Below, in pieces: positions 8,064-16,512 of a stretch of DNA of 64,000 nt. Where the stretch lies: positions 41,532-105,531 of the forward strand of contig JAJDDI010000066.1 of NCBI GenBank assembly GCA_029260375.1, written 5' to 3'. Position 1 is the stretch's first letter; the number at the start of each line of letters is the position of its first letter. This stretch comes from Phycisphaerales bacterium. Its GTDB lineage: Bacteria; Planctomycetota; Phycisphaerae; Phycisphaerales; UBA1924. A program made the translations under genes and the position numbers. Under the pieces are notes generated by a model, which saw only the letters and a list, made by a program, of their open reading frames with translations, ran no database searches and was not told the origin of the DNA.

Positions 8064-8306
8064 TCAGAGGGTCGCGGAGGTGTAGGGCAGCATGCCCATG
8101 TGGCGCGCCCGCTTGATGGCCTGGGCGACCATGCGCTGCTGACGCGCGTTGGTGCCCAGACGCTTGCGCCCGTAGATCTTGCCGTTGGGGGTCATCGCGC
8201 GCCGGAGCAGCTCGACATCCTTCCAATCGACGTACTCGATGTCGTTGGCGGATATCTTGGTCATCTTGACCGTGCCGCCGGGGTTGAATCGGTTGAATCG
8301 GCTCAT
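8064..8306 (-). CDS. rpsR: 30S ribosomal protein S18
   Basis: An 80-residue ribosomal protein of the small subunit platform, partner of S6 and 16S rRNA. The core IDYKD-type block reads IEYVDWKDVELLRRAM, followed by the diagnostic GKIYGRKRLGTNARQQR and the basic IKRARHMGMLPYT. The ATG at 8306 gives the normal length; a much longer open frame upstream is not coding. In most bacteria rpsR is with rpsF, ssb and rplI; none of these is next to it here, and it follows the DoxX gene on the same strand after a 113-base gap that could hold its own promoter. Confidence 0.95.
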   Translation of the reverse strand: MSRFNRFNPGGTVKMTKISANDIEYVDWKDVELLRRAMTPNGKIYGRKRLGTNARQQRMVAQAIKRARHMGMLPYTSATL

Positions 8307-8419
8307 GGGTCGGGTCTCCGTCTCGGGCTGGGCGGCCCGCCTGGCCTTACGCAAGGTCCACGCGGGCGACGGATGGGTTCGGACCGGAAGGGTAGGCCCC
8401 CTCCCCGGGCGATTCCGGG

Positions 8420-8983
8420 TCAGTCGTCCTCGGACCCGGGCGCCGGCGTCTGGGCGGTCCCGGACCGGCCGCACCGCTCCCGGGGCCAATCCAGGGCAAG
8501 GATCCCCCCGCCGAAGATCATCAGGATCAGGGCGGGGACGAGCATGACGACATCCCGCCAGATGTGGCACATACCGATGACCGAGGGTCGGTCCGCGGGA
8601 CCCAGGCTGCCGCAGGGCCAGTCGAACTTCCCGAAGCAACCGCACTCGACGTCGAGCCCCCGGTACAGGACCGAGGCGATCGCCGCGATGAAGACCACGA
8701 GCTGGACCGAGAGCAGCCCCGCGGCCGACCGCGTGAACAGCCCCAGGATCAGCAGCACGCCGCAGATCATCTCCGCCCACGGCAGGGCGAAGGTCAGCAG
8801 CTTGATGATGTGCTCGCCCGACTCGACGCCGATGATGTCGAACGCCTTGATCGAGAACGCGAACTCCTGCGGGCCCGAGAGCTTTACCCACGCGGCGAAC
8901 ACGAACATCCCCCCCAACGCGAGGCGGAGCACGAGCAGCAGGATGGACGCGATGACGCGCAAAGGGCTGACGTGCTCGCTCAA
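8420..8983 (-). CDS. DoxX/MauE-family membrane protein with CxC motif
   Basis: A 187-residue integral membrane protein with four predicted helices (about 10-32, 62-82, 88-107, 142-165). The N-terminal LRLALGGMFVFAAWVKL is typical of DoxX/MauE proteins. The loop after helix 3 carries ECGCFG (113-118) and a further cysteine at 124; MauE-type proteins are thought to handle thiol redox chemistry at the membrane. The start is the TTG at 8983: it has GGAGG seven bases upstream and overlaps the TGA of the rhodanese gene, so translation is coupled. It is the last gene of a four-gene operon with two DUF1573 proteins. Confidence 0.75.
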   Translation of the reverse strand: MSEHVSPLRVIASILLLVLRLALGGMFVFAAWVKLSGPQEFAFSIKAFDIIGVESGEHIIKLLTFALPWAEMICGVLLILGLFTRSAAGLLSVQLVVFIAAIASVLYRGLDVECGCFGKFDWPCGSLGPADRPSVIGMCHIWRDVVMLVPALILMIFGGGILALDWPRERCGRSGTAQTPAPGSEDD

Positions 8984-9555
8984 GGCTCGACCTCCGGCGG
9001 GGCGCCGACCTGAGTGTTCAGGCCGCCCGCTTCCCACGCAGGATAGCCGTCCACGAAGATGAGCAGGTTCGTGAACCCGGCCTGCTCGAGCACGATCGCC
9101 AGGTTGTGCGAGGCGTCGCAGTCGCCCCCGCCGCAGTAGATGACGATCGGCTGGTCCAGCCCGCCGGCCTCGTCCTCAACGTCGAAGATCAGGGCGCCGT
9201 TGCCCATCACGCGATCCACGGGCAGCCAGATCGCCTCGGGGATATGTCCCTGCTCGTACTGGTGCAGCGGGCGCGCGTCGAGGAAGACCCTGAACTCATC
9301 ATGGAGGGCTTTGGCGCGAGCGAGGTCGATCTCGCCGTCGGCAAGCGTTCGCGCCGGGCTCTGCTCCGGGCCGCCGGTCACGACGCCGATCGGGGTCTCG
9401 CCGCCGTCGGGGTTGGCGTCGACGTCCTGCTGGCTCGGCGCTGCGGACCGTTTGAGTTTCACCGGCTTCATCATGCTGTGGGCCGCGCCAACCATCGTCG
9501 CCACGCCCACGATCGCCAGCATCCCCGCCAGCGTCGATCCGCACTTACTTGGCAT
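8980..9555 (-). CDS. Membrane-anchored rhodanese-like protein
   Basis: A 191-residue protein with an N-terminal hydrophobic segment (about 8-25) that should anchor or export it, a low-complexity linker, then a rhodanese domain from about 75. The active-site loop reads VIYCGGGDCDASHNLA, with Cys141 at the catalytic position and a second cysteine at 146; FLDARPLHQYEQGHIPEAIWLP and VDGYPAWEAGG are also standard. Rhodaneses carry sulfane sulfur or act in thiol relays. It overlaps the upstream DUF1573 gene by 11 bases and the downstream DoxX gene by 4, indicating a single operon whose products act at the cell envelope. Confidence 0.85.
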   Translation of the reverse strand: MPSKCGSTLAGMLAIVGVATMVGAAHSMMKPVKLKRSAAPSQQDVDANPDGGETPIGVVTGGPEQSPARTLADGEIDLARAKALHDEFRVFLDARPLHQYEQGHIPEAIWLPVDRVMGNGALIFDVEDEAGGLDQPIVIYCGGGDCDASHNLAIVLEQAGFTNLLIFVDGYPAWEAGGLNTQVGAPPEVEP

Positions 9556-10639
9556 CGATCACCACCCCCCGCAGGTCGATCCGCACCGTCTCCTCGCCCT
9601 TGATGTCGGTCGTCACGAGCAGCTCCTGCATGAGTCGGCTCTCGGAGACCGAGGGCGTCGCCACGACCGTGAGCAGCCACCCGGCCTCGGGCTTCTCCGG
9701 GTTGATCGGTTCGAACGCGATGTCGCCCGAGAAGTTGCCCTGCCCGAACTCGGCGCCGAGGACCTTGAACGCCTCCCCGCTCCGGCTGTTGAGCCTGATC
9801 TTGCGCGTCTCGGTCTTCCCGACGACCGCGCCGCGGAACCCCAGATTGCGGGGAGTCGGGTAGATGTCACCAAGGATCCGTGCGATCATCTGCGTCCGCA
9901 CGATCGGGCGGCGAGGGTCGTTGGTCGTGATCTCGAGCTGGGCGTTGTACTCGCCGATCTCGTAGGTCGGGTGGAAGGTGACCTCGATGGTGGAACGCCG
10001 GACCTTCTCGCCAAAGCGCGTCGTTATCGACTCCGTGCCCAGCACCTTGGCGCTGAACTGCTCGCCGGCCCGAGGGATCGCGCCGGTGACCTCGAAGTCG
10101 TCGGTGCGCCCGGTCACGCTCAGGGTCCGAGTGATCGTCTTGCTCCGGTCCGTGGAGCCGACGGTCACCACCTGGGGCACGACCTCGACGATCGGCGTGA
10201 CGGCCGCGGCGATCACCAGCTCCGACGCCCCGTTCGCGTCGTTGGTCAGGATCGTCACGCGCCGTTCGAACGAGCCCGACTTGCCCTCGGGGTTGAGCGT
10301 GACGTTCACCGTGCCCGACTCGCCCGGCTCGTACCGCTTCTTGTCCATCTCGGGCACGGTGCACCCGCAGTCGGCCCGGATGTTCAGGATCTCCAGCGGC
10401 TCCGACCCGGTGTTGGTGAACTTGAACTCGGTGTGGTGCGACTCGTCGTCCATCATCGCGCCAAAGTCGTGGTACTTGCGGGCAAAGTCCATGCGCGCCA
10501 GCGACCGCGTGGCCGGCTTGGCACGGGTGATGACCACCTCGTCCGAGACGGGCGGGGCCGGCGGGGGCAGGGCCGACGCCGAGCAGGCGCAGGCGCAGGC
10601 GACGATCAGCAGAGTCCGTGTCGTGATCCGATCGAGCAT
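9545..10639 (-). CDS. DUF1573 exported protein (second of pair)
   Basis: A 364-residue exported protein. An N-terminal hydrophobic segment rich in cysteine and alanine (LLIVACACACSASA, 10-23) acts as signal peptide. The DUF1573 domain (about 48-160, an Ig/HYDIN-like beta domain) carries the hallmark EFKFTNTGSEPLEI followed by ADCGCTVPEM, with CGC at 91-93. Two further beta-rich segments follow. The family's function is unknown. The ribosome-binding site AAGGA lies just before the ATG. It overlaps the rhodanese gene downstream, and its paralogue lies 16 bases upstream, so the pair plus rhodanese and DoxX form one operon. Confidence 0.85.
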   Translation of the reverse strand: MLDRITTRTLLIVACACACSASALPPPAPPVSDEVVITRAKPATRSLARMDFARKYHDFGAMMDDESHHTEFKFTNTGSEPLEILNIRADCGCTVPEMDKKRYEPGESGTVNVTLNPEGKSGSFERRVTILTNDANGASELVIAAAVTPIVEVVPQVVTVGSTDRSKTITRTLSVTGRTDDFEVTGAIPRAGEQFSAKVLGTESITTRFGEKVRRSTIEVTFHPTYEIGEYNAQLEITTNDPRRPIVRTQMIARILGDIYPTPRNLGFRGAVVGKTETRKIRLNSRSGEAFKVLGAEFGQGNFSGDIAFEPINPEKPEAGWLLTVVATPSVSESRLMQELLVTTDIKGEETVRIDLRGVVIDAK

Positions 10640-10655
10640 GGGAGGTCCTTCCGGG

Positions 10656-11756
10656 CTACTGACGCGTGACGATGACCCCGCTCACCGGCAGCAGGATCTC
10701 TTCCTCGCCCTCAACGTCCGTGATGATCACGATGTCCTGGCGCAGTCGCGGGTGCACCCGCGCCGCGGTCGCGTCCAGCCGGATCGTGTACGTGTCGGGC
10801 TTGTCCGGGTTGACGGGCTTGATATCAAAGCCGATCTGCAGCGGGCCGTTGGCGAACCTGATGTCCTTGATCTTGAACGGCTTGCCAGACCGGCTCGCGA
10901 CGGTGAACTCACGCGTCATCCTCTCGCCCAGCTCGGGGCGACCGATGGAGATCCGCGGCGGCGTCACCGCCACGTCGCCCACCACGTTCGCGATCACCTG
11001 CGCCTGCACGATCGCCCGCCGGGCGTCGTTGGTGCGGATCGTGATCCGATCGTCCAGCCGCCCCACGTGGGCCCCGCCCTTGAGCGTGACCTCGATCGTC
11101 GAGGCGCGAAGCGTCTCGCCCGTCGGCTTGCCGTTGGCGCCCAGCTCCTCGATCGGCTCGGTCCCCACAACGCGGACCGAGAACGCCTCCAGATCGCCCG
11201 GCGTGGCGCGGGTGACCTCGAAGTCCGGCGTGCGACCCGTGACCGTCAGAAACTTGGTGACCGTGTTCCCCTTGGGAACCGAGCCCATCGCCAGCACGCC
11301 CGGGTCGATCGCGACCAGCTGCGACACCGAGCCGACCACCGTCAGCATGATCTCGCGCCCGCTCAAGTCGTTCGAGTAGACGGTCAGCTGGCGACGCTGG
11401 TCGCCCTTCTTACCCTTGGGGTTGAACGTGACATCGATCGTGCCAGACTCGCCCGGCTCGTACTCGGTCTTGGCCAGCTCACCGGCTGTGCACCCGCACG
11501 AGGACTGGACCTTCTCGATCACCAGCTTCTCCTCACCCGTGTTGGTGAACTCGAACTTGAACTCCTGCGGCTCATGATCGAAAATCGATCCCACGTCGTG
11601 GGTCGTCGCCTTGAACTCCATGCGGGCCAGCGAGGGCTCAGACTGCGTCCTCGACGCGGCACGATTGGCCGGGATGGGCGGCGGCAGCGCCGAGGCGCTG
11701 CCGGCCAATGCCAGAACCGTTCCCAATGCCGCGAGCGATAGCTTGCTCATCTTCAT
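10656..11756 (-). CDS. DUF1573 exported protein (first of pair)
   Basis: A roughly 366-residue paralogue of the next gene. After a signal peptide (SLAALGTVLALAGSASA) the DUF1573 domain shows EFKFEFTNTGEEKLVI and SSCGCTAGEL (CGC at 87-89), then tandem beta-sandwich-like segments to the end. Two starts are possible, ATG 11756 and ATG 11750; AAGGAG is nine bases from the second and three from the first, so 11750 may be the real one. It is first in the DUF1573-DUF1573-rhodanese-DoxX operon, so the promoter should lie in the 300-base gap upstream. Conserved CxC motifs in all the partners suggest a shared thiol-related role. Confidence 0.85.
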   Translation of the reverse strand: MKMSKLSLAALGTVLALAGSASALPPPIPANRAASRTQSEPSLARMEFKATTHDVGSIFDHEPQEFKFEFTNTGEEKLVIEKVQSSCGCTAGELAKTEYEPGESGTIDVTFNPKGKKGDQRRQLTVYSNDLSGREIMLTVVGSVSQLVAIDPGVLAMGSVPKGNTVTKFLTVTGRTPDFEVTRATPGDLEAFSVRVVGTEPIEELGANGKPTGETLRASTIEVTLKGGAHVGRLDDRITIRTNDARRAIVQAQVIANVVGDVAVTPPRISIGRPELGERMTREFTVASRSGKPFKIKDIRFANGPLQIGFDIKPVNPDKPDTYTIRLDATAARVHPRLRQDIVIITDVEGEEEILLPVSGVIVTRQ

Positions 11757-12055
11757 CCGCTCCTTGTCGCCCTGGCGGGCTCTAGGCTGTGAAACTCGGG
11801 GTCGCCGCGAGACCTCGCCGCAACGCCCGCCTTGATCAGGCGGCAATCCTCACCATCTACCGATACCGCCGTCCGGGGCCTTCGGTTCAACCATATTCCG
11901 CGTCCGACGCCGGTGTGACCGATCGAGGGAACTGAATCCCCTGTCCATGCGCCCGGCGCGGCACAACCCTCGCCTCCTCACCATCTCCACACGACAAGAG
12001 TGACCGGACCCGGTCGAACAAAGTACGAACCCTCCCGGCCTCTGTGTGCAAGCCG
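11757..12055. other. Intergenic gap of about 300 bases
   Basis: No convincing gene. It lies between the stop of the Dus gene and the start of the DUF1573 operon, both on the reverse strand, so it should contain the operon promoter and the Dus terminator. I see no clear -35/-10 pair and no hairpin with a T-run. A 78-codon reverse frame here lacks a ribosome-binding site and has no recognisable motif. Confidence 0.4.
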
Positions 12056-13186
12056 CTACACCCGGACCGGTCTGCCCGCCCGCCACGCCTCGACCGCCCC
12101 GATCACCTCGCCCGGCGTCCGGGCCGCCCGCACGCTGTCCTTGAGCGCCCGGCAGTGGCTCTGGTTGATCCCCTTGCCCAGCCAGGAGATCTTCTGGCGG
12201 ATCACGTGCATCGCGTGCGCCTCGTGCCGGTACTCGCGCAATCGCGCAAAGAACGCCAGCACGAGGTCCAGCTTCTCGTCCTCGCTCGGCTCCAGGTCGA
12301 GCGGGTCGCGCCCCTCACTCGCCGCGAGCTGCGCTTCCCAGCCTTCTCGGAAGACCCACGGGACCGCGAACGACCCGCGCCCGATCATCACCCCCGCGCA
12401 GCCCGTCTCGTTCATCATCTCAACAACGTCGGTCGCGCTGCGGATGTCCCCGTTGCCGATCACGGGCACGCCACCGCTGGCCGCATCCCCCGTCGCCTCG
12501 CCCACCGACTCGACCACGCGCTGGATCCCCTCGCGCCGACACTGCCCACGGAACAACTGCTCAGTCGTCCGCCCGTGCACCGTGATCCCGCACACGCCAA
12601 CCTCGGTCAGTGACACCGCCAGCGCCCCCGCGGCGTTCCTTTCCGCGTCCTCCTCCGTCCACCCCAGCCGCATCTTCGCCGTCAGCGGCGTCGAATCGGG
12701 CAGCGCTGAACGCACCGCCTCGGCGATCCGCCTGGCCAGATCGGGCGAGCACATCAGCTTGGACCCGCCGTCCTTCTTGCAGACCTTGTCCACCGGGCAG
12801 CCCATGTTGATGTCCACCACCGTCGCCCCGTGGTCGGCGCACCACCGCGCCCCCTCGGCCAGCACCCCCGGGTCCCCGCCGTAGAGCTGCATCCCGATGG
12901 GCTGGTCGAACTCGCTGGTCCGTGCCAGGTCCGCGGTCGCCTCGGAACCGCAGATCAGGCCCTGGGGGCTGAGCAGATCCGTGCAGGCCAGCCCCACGCC
13001 GCCCATGGACCGGCACGTCTCGCGCCAGGCCAGCTCGCACCACCCCGCGATCGGGGCGAGCATGAGGTTGGTCTCGAGCGTGACCGGGCCGAGCTGGAGC
13101 GGGCGGGCGAGCACGGGCAACTCTAGTGCCCGCCCGTCCACGACTTGCGGCGCCGCGCGAGAGATCAGGACCCCGGTCCCCAACAA
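12056..13186 (-). CDS. dusB: tRNA-dihydrouridine synthase (DusB-like)
   Basis: A flavin enzyme reducing uridine to dihydrouridine in the tRNA D-loop. The TIM-barrel begins at LGPVTLETNLMLAPIAGW (32-49). The catalytic cysteine is in VVDINMGCPVDKVCKKDGGS (Cys130), and ITVHGRTTEQLFRG and PVIGNGDIRSATD match the substrate and FMN-binding blocks. The C-terminal helical domain has the normal size. The open frame starts at a TTG (13186) without a ribosome-binding site; a start nearer the barrel, for example GTG 13141, is equally likely. It is divergent from the LolC-like gene. The symbol reflects best family match, since DusA/B/C cannot be fully separated by eye. Confidence 0.85.
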   Translation of the reverse strand: MLGTGVLISRAAPQVVDGRALELPVLARPLQLGPVTLETNLMLAPIAGWCELAWRETCRSMGGVGLACTDLLSPQGLICGSEATADLARTSEFDQPIGMQLYGGDPGVLAEGARWCADHGATVVDINMGCPVDKVCKKDGGSKLMCSPDLARRIAEAVRSALPDSTPLTAKMRLGWTEEDAERNAAGALAVSLTEVGVCGITVHGRTTEQLFRGQCRREGIQRVVESVGEATGDAASGGVPVIGNGDIRSATDVVEMMNETGCAGVMIGRGSFAVPWVFREGWEAQLAASEGRDPLDLEPSEDEKLDLVLAFFARLREYRHEAHAMHVIRQKISWLGKGINQSHCRALKDSVRAARTPGEVIGAVEAWRAGRPVRV

Positions 13187-13258
13187 TCACCCGCCGACGC
13201 GCCGCCCGCCGGTTCGCCCTACGCTGCCCGCGACGGACCGCCCAGCGACGAGAGACCC

Positions 13259-14827
13259 GTGTACCAAACGCTCCTGACTCGCAAGTACCTGACCAGCAAG
13301 ATCATGCCCCTGCTGGCGATGGTCGCGGTCATGCTCTCGGTCGCCACCGTCCTGATCACCTGGTCGGTCATGGGCGGCTTCCTCCGCTCGCTGCTCGACT
13401 CGGGCCGCGTGCTCGTGGGCGACGTCGCCATCACCTGGCCCGCCACCGGCTTTGCCCACTACGACGATCTGATCGAGATGCTCGAGGACGACGAGCTGCT
13501 CGAGTCCGGCGCCCCCGTCATCGAGTCCTTCGCGATGATCCAGCTCCCCGACGACCGGGCCGAGGCGGTCTACGTCAAGGGCGTCGAGCCCGAGAGCTTC
13601 GACCGCGTGACCGGGTTCGTGAATCACCTCTGGTGGAAGCCGCTGGACAAACCCACCCGGCGCGACACCGAGGGCCGGGACTGGCGCCTCAAGCCCGACA
13701 ACCGCGAGGGCCTGGCGCAGATCTTCGAAAACGGCAAGAAGATGACCCGCCAGGTCCCCCCCGTGGACGGGGTCCCGCAGGCCGACGAGCCCGCCGCCCT
13801 GCTCGGCATCGAGCTGACCGATTACAACTACCGCAACGAGTTCGGCGTCTACGACCCGCTCAGCCCCGCCAAGGCCAGGCCCGACGGCTCCATCGACTAC
13901 CAGTCCATCTTCATGCCCCGCTCCGGTCGCGTGACACTCACGCTCATGCCCCCGGCCAAGGGCGGGCGCGTCATCGAGCCCGTGACGCGATCCATCGCCG
14001 TCGCCAACGAGTTCCAGTCCGGCATCTACGAGGCGGACAACCAGACCATGCTCGTCCCGCTCGACTGGCTGCAGGACCTGCTGGACATGGAAGAGGGCGG
14101 CAAGGTCGCCGAGGGCTCCAACCCGTGGGACCTTGAGTTCGACCCGGAGACGGGCGAGGTGCTCCCCGCGCCCATCGTCACGACCGAGGCCGCGCCCGCG
14201 CGCGTAACAACCGTTCTTGTGCGCGCCCACGACGGGCACACGCCCGACGAGATCAAGGCCGCGTGCGAGCGCGTCTACGCGGCCTTCTACGACCGCCACA
14301 AGGGCCAGGTCCCCGCGCCCGAGTCCATCCAGATCCAGACCTGGGAGGACCTCAACGCCACCCTCGTCGGCGCCGTGAAAAAGGAAACCGGCCTCGTCCT
14401 CTTCATCTTCGGCATCGTCTGCTTCACCACCGTCTTCCTCGTCCTCGCCATCTTCTGGGCCATGATCAACGAAAAAACCCGCGATATCGGTGTCCTCCGC
14501 GCCCTGGGCGCCGGCACCAACGGCGTCGCGGGCATCTGGCTCTCCTACGGCGCCGCCCTCGGGCTCGTCGGCTCCGCCCTGGGCGTCGTCGCCGCGTCGC
14601 TCATCGTCTGGAACATCAACCCCATCCACGAGTGGCTGGGGCGCCAGTTCAACCTCGTGATCTGGGACCCCCGCGTGTACTACTTCGTCGAGATCCCGTC
14701 GGACATCGTCGCCTTCGACGCGATCGTGGTCTTCTCGATGGGCATCCTCACGTGCGTCCTTGGCGCCGCCATCCCCGCCTTCCGCTCGGCCCGCATGGAC
14801 CCGGTGAAGTCGCTGAGGTTTGAATGA
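13259..14827 (+). CDS. LolC/LolE-like ABC transporter permease (FtsX fold)
   Basis: A 522-residue permease with one N-terminal helix (about 17-40), a large periplasmic domain of around 330 residues, and three C-terminal helices beginning at ETGLVLFIFGIVCFTTVFLV. The cytoplasmic INEKTRDIGVLRALGA and the terminal AFRSARMDPVKSLRFE are typical of FtsX-fold permeases such as LolC/LolE and MacB. Such permeases, with a LolD ATPase, extract lipoproteins or couple ATP hydrolysis to periplasmic work. The start is taken at GTG 13259, which puts YQTLLTRKYL before helix 1 as in LolC. Its stop overlaps the start of the ATPase gene. Confidence 0.8.
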   Translation: MYQTLLTRKYLTSKIMPLLAMVAVMLSVATVLITWSVMGGFLRSLLDSGRVLVGDVAITWPATGFAHYDDLIEMLEDDELLESGAPVIESFAMIQLPDDRAEAVYVKGVEPESFDRVTGFVNHLWWKPLDKPTRRDTEGRDWRLKPDNREGLAQIFENGKKMTRQVPPVDGVPQADEPAALLGIELTDYNYRNEFGVYDPLSPAKARPDGSIDYQSIFMPRSGRVTLTLMPPAKGGRVIEPVTRSIAVANEFQSGIYEADNQTMLVPLDWLQDLLDMEEGGKVAEGSNPWDLEFDPETGEVLPAPIVTTEAAPARVTTVLVRAHDGHTPDEIKAACERVYAAFYDRHKGQVPAPESIQIQTWEDLNATLVGAVKKETGLVLFIFGIVCFTTVFLVLAIFWAMINEKTRDIGVLRALGAGTNGVAGIWLSYGAALGLVGSALGVVAASLIVWNINPIHEWLGRQFNLVIWDPRVYYFVEIPSDIVAFDAIVVFSMGILTCVLGAAIPAFRSARMDPVKSLRFE

Positions 14828-15588
14828 TGACCTCTGTCGCCACGCAACCCGACCACGCGACGCCTCCGAAGGGGCACGGGCCGATCCTCTCCGTCCGCGA
14901 CCTGCACAAGACCTACAGGCTCGGGCGCGTCAAAGTCCCCGTCCTGCACGGCGTGGCTCTCAACGTCAGGCGTAACGAGTCCGTCGCCATCCTCGGCGCC
15001 TCGGGCTCGGGCAAGTCCACCCTGCTCCACCTCGCCGGCGGACTCGACCGCCCGGACCGCCCCAAGAAGGGCGACCCGCGGGCCCAGATCATCTTCGACG
15101 GGCGCGATATCGCCCGCTCCGGACGCTCCGAGCTGGACCGCTTCCGCGCCCGCGATGTCGGCTTCGTCTTCCAGTTCTACCACCTGCTCCCCGAGCTGAC
15201 CGTCCTCCAGAACGTCACCGTCGGCGCCATGATCCGGCGCGGGCTGACCTACTCGGCCCATTCGGGCGAGGCCCGGGCCCACGCCCGCGAGCTGCTCGAC
15301 GCCTTCGGGCTGGGTCACCGCCTCAAACACCGCCCCAACGAGCTCTCCGGAGGCGAGCGCCAGCGGGTCGCCATCGCCCGGGCGCTGATCAACCGACCCC
15401 GCCTCCTGCTGGCCGACGAGCCCACCGGAAACCTCGATGCCGAGACCGGAGCCCAGATCCTGGACGTGATTACGGATCTTCGCGAGAAGTTTGGGCTGAC
15501 TATGCTGATGGTGACGCACGACGTGAGTGTCGCCCAGAGGGCGGATCGCGTCGTCAGGCTGGGGGATGGGCTCATCCAGGAGGGCTGA
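14824..15588 (+). CDS. LolD-like ABC transporter ATP-binding protein
   Basis: A 254-residue ATPase partnering the upstream permease. Walker A GASGSGKST is at 58-66, the Q-loop is in FVFQFYHLLPELTVLQNV, the signature is LSGGERQRVAIARAL and Walker B LLLADEPTGNLD, followed by MVTHD. The FYHLLPELTVLQNV stretch places it in the LolD/MacB/FtsE subgroup. The start ATG overlaps the permease stop (ATGA), so the two are translated together. An insertion after the Walker A region (about 78-90, PDRPKKGDPRAQ) is slightly longer than usual. With only one permease gene nearby, the transporter is probably a homodimeric-permease complex. Confidence 0.9.
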   Translation: MMTSVATQPDHATPPKGHGPILSVRDLHKTYRLGRVKVPVLHGVALNVRRNESVAILGASGSGKSTLLHLAGGLDRPDRPKKGDPRAQIIFDGRDIARSGRSELDRFRARDVGFVFQFYHLLPELTVLQNVTVGAMIRRGLTYSAHSGEARAHARELLDAFGLGHRLKHRPNELSGGERQRVAIARALINRPRLLLADEPTGNLDAETGAQILDVITDLREKFGLTMLMVTHDVSVAQRADRVVRLGDGLIQEG

Positions 15589-15672
15589 CCCGCCCCGTTC
15601 AAACACCGATCTACGCCCAACGCCGGGGCCGATGGGTGTACGATTGCTGACAGGGGATCGCCCCGGATTCTG

Positions 15673-16512
15673 ATGACGACCACCCGAGCACACAGCACCG
15701 AGGCCCACTCAAGCGCTCCCGCGTCCGAGGTCATCCTGCGCGGCGCCGCGGAAGAGCCCATCGTCGCGTCCGTCCGCAAGTCGGGCGTCGGTCGTGAGGT
15801 CGTCTTTCTGCACGGGCTCGTCGGCCTCAACGAGCACTGGGAGGGCGTCGTCAACCGCGTCGAGCACAAGCTCGCCTGCACCACGCTCGAACTCCCCCTG
15901 CTCGAACTCTCCGGCGCCACCTGCTCCATCCGCGGCGTCACCGACCTGACCATCCAGTTCCTCGAGCGGACCATCGGCAAGCCCGTCACGCTCGTTGGCA
16001 ACTCCTTCGGCGGGCACGTCGCGCTCCGCATCGCACGCAAGCGACCCGACCTGGTCGAGAGCCTCGTCCTCGCCGGCTCAAGCGGGCTCTTCGAGAAGAC
16101 TTTCGTCCGCGGCGCCCCGGTCCGACCCAGCCGCGAGTGGCTCACCGAGAAAATCGGCGAGCTGTTCTACGACAAATCCAACATGACCCAGTCCGACCTG
16201 GACCGGGCCCACACGGCGCTCAACGTCAAGTCCGGCGCCCGCGCCATGGTCCGCCTGAGCAAGACCGCCCGGCGCGACCACATGGGCGACGAGATCTCCG
16301 AGATCAAGGGCCCCGTCATGCTCATCTGGGGCAAGCAGGACGTCGTCACCCCGCCGTCGGCCGCCCAGGGCTTTATGGACCTGCTCCCCGACGCCCGCAT
16401 CACCTGGATCGACCAGTGCGGGCACGCCCCGATGATCGAGGCGCCCACCGAGTTTGCCGAGGCGATGCTCGCCTTCGACGCCGAGCTCACCGCTCTCGCC
16501 CGCGGCGCATGA
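15673..16512 (+). CDS. Alpha/beta hydrolase
   Basis: A 279-residue alpha/beta hydrolase with a complete triad: Ser111 in VGNSFGGHVALR, an aspartate in LIWGKQDVVTP near 222 and a histidine in QCGHAPMIEAP near 255. The oxyanion-hole motif is FLHGLVG (46-52). No signal peptide is visible. Its closest look is to the epoxide-hydrolase/MhpC-type small hydrolases; the substrate is unknown. It lies 84 bases after the LolD-like gene and its stop overlaps the GH3 gene start (ATGA), so hydrolase and GH3 enzyme are co-translated and may act on the same acyl compound in opposite directions. Confidence 0.85.
   Translation: MTTTRAHSTEAHSSAPASEVILRGAAEEPIVASVRKSGVGREVVFLHGLVGLNEHWEGVVNRVEHKLACTTLELPLLELSGATCSIRGVTDLTIQFLERTIGKPVTLVGNSFGGHVALRIARKRPDLVESLVLAGSSGLFEKTFVRGAPVRPSREWLTEKIGELFYDKSNMTQSDLDRAHTALNVKSGARAMVRLSKTARRDHMGDEISEIKGPVMLIWGKQDVVTPPSAAQGFMDLLPDARITWIDQCGHAPMIEAPTEFAEAMLAFDAELTALARGA

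Noticed and set aside
8307..8891. Upstream extension of the rpsR frame to a 275-codon gene
   Set aside because: The upstream part is antisense-like sequence overlapping the DoxX gene in another frame; S18 begins at 8306.
11850..12086. 78-codon reverse frame between Dus and DUF1573 genes
   Set aside because: No ribosome-binding site, no motif, overlaps the Dus C-terminus, and composition is unlike real genes here.
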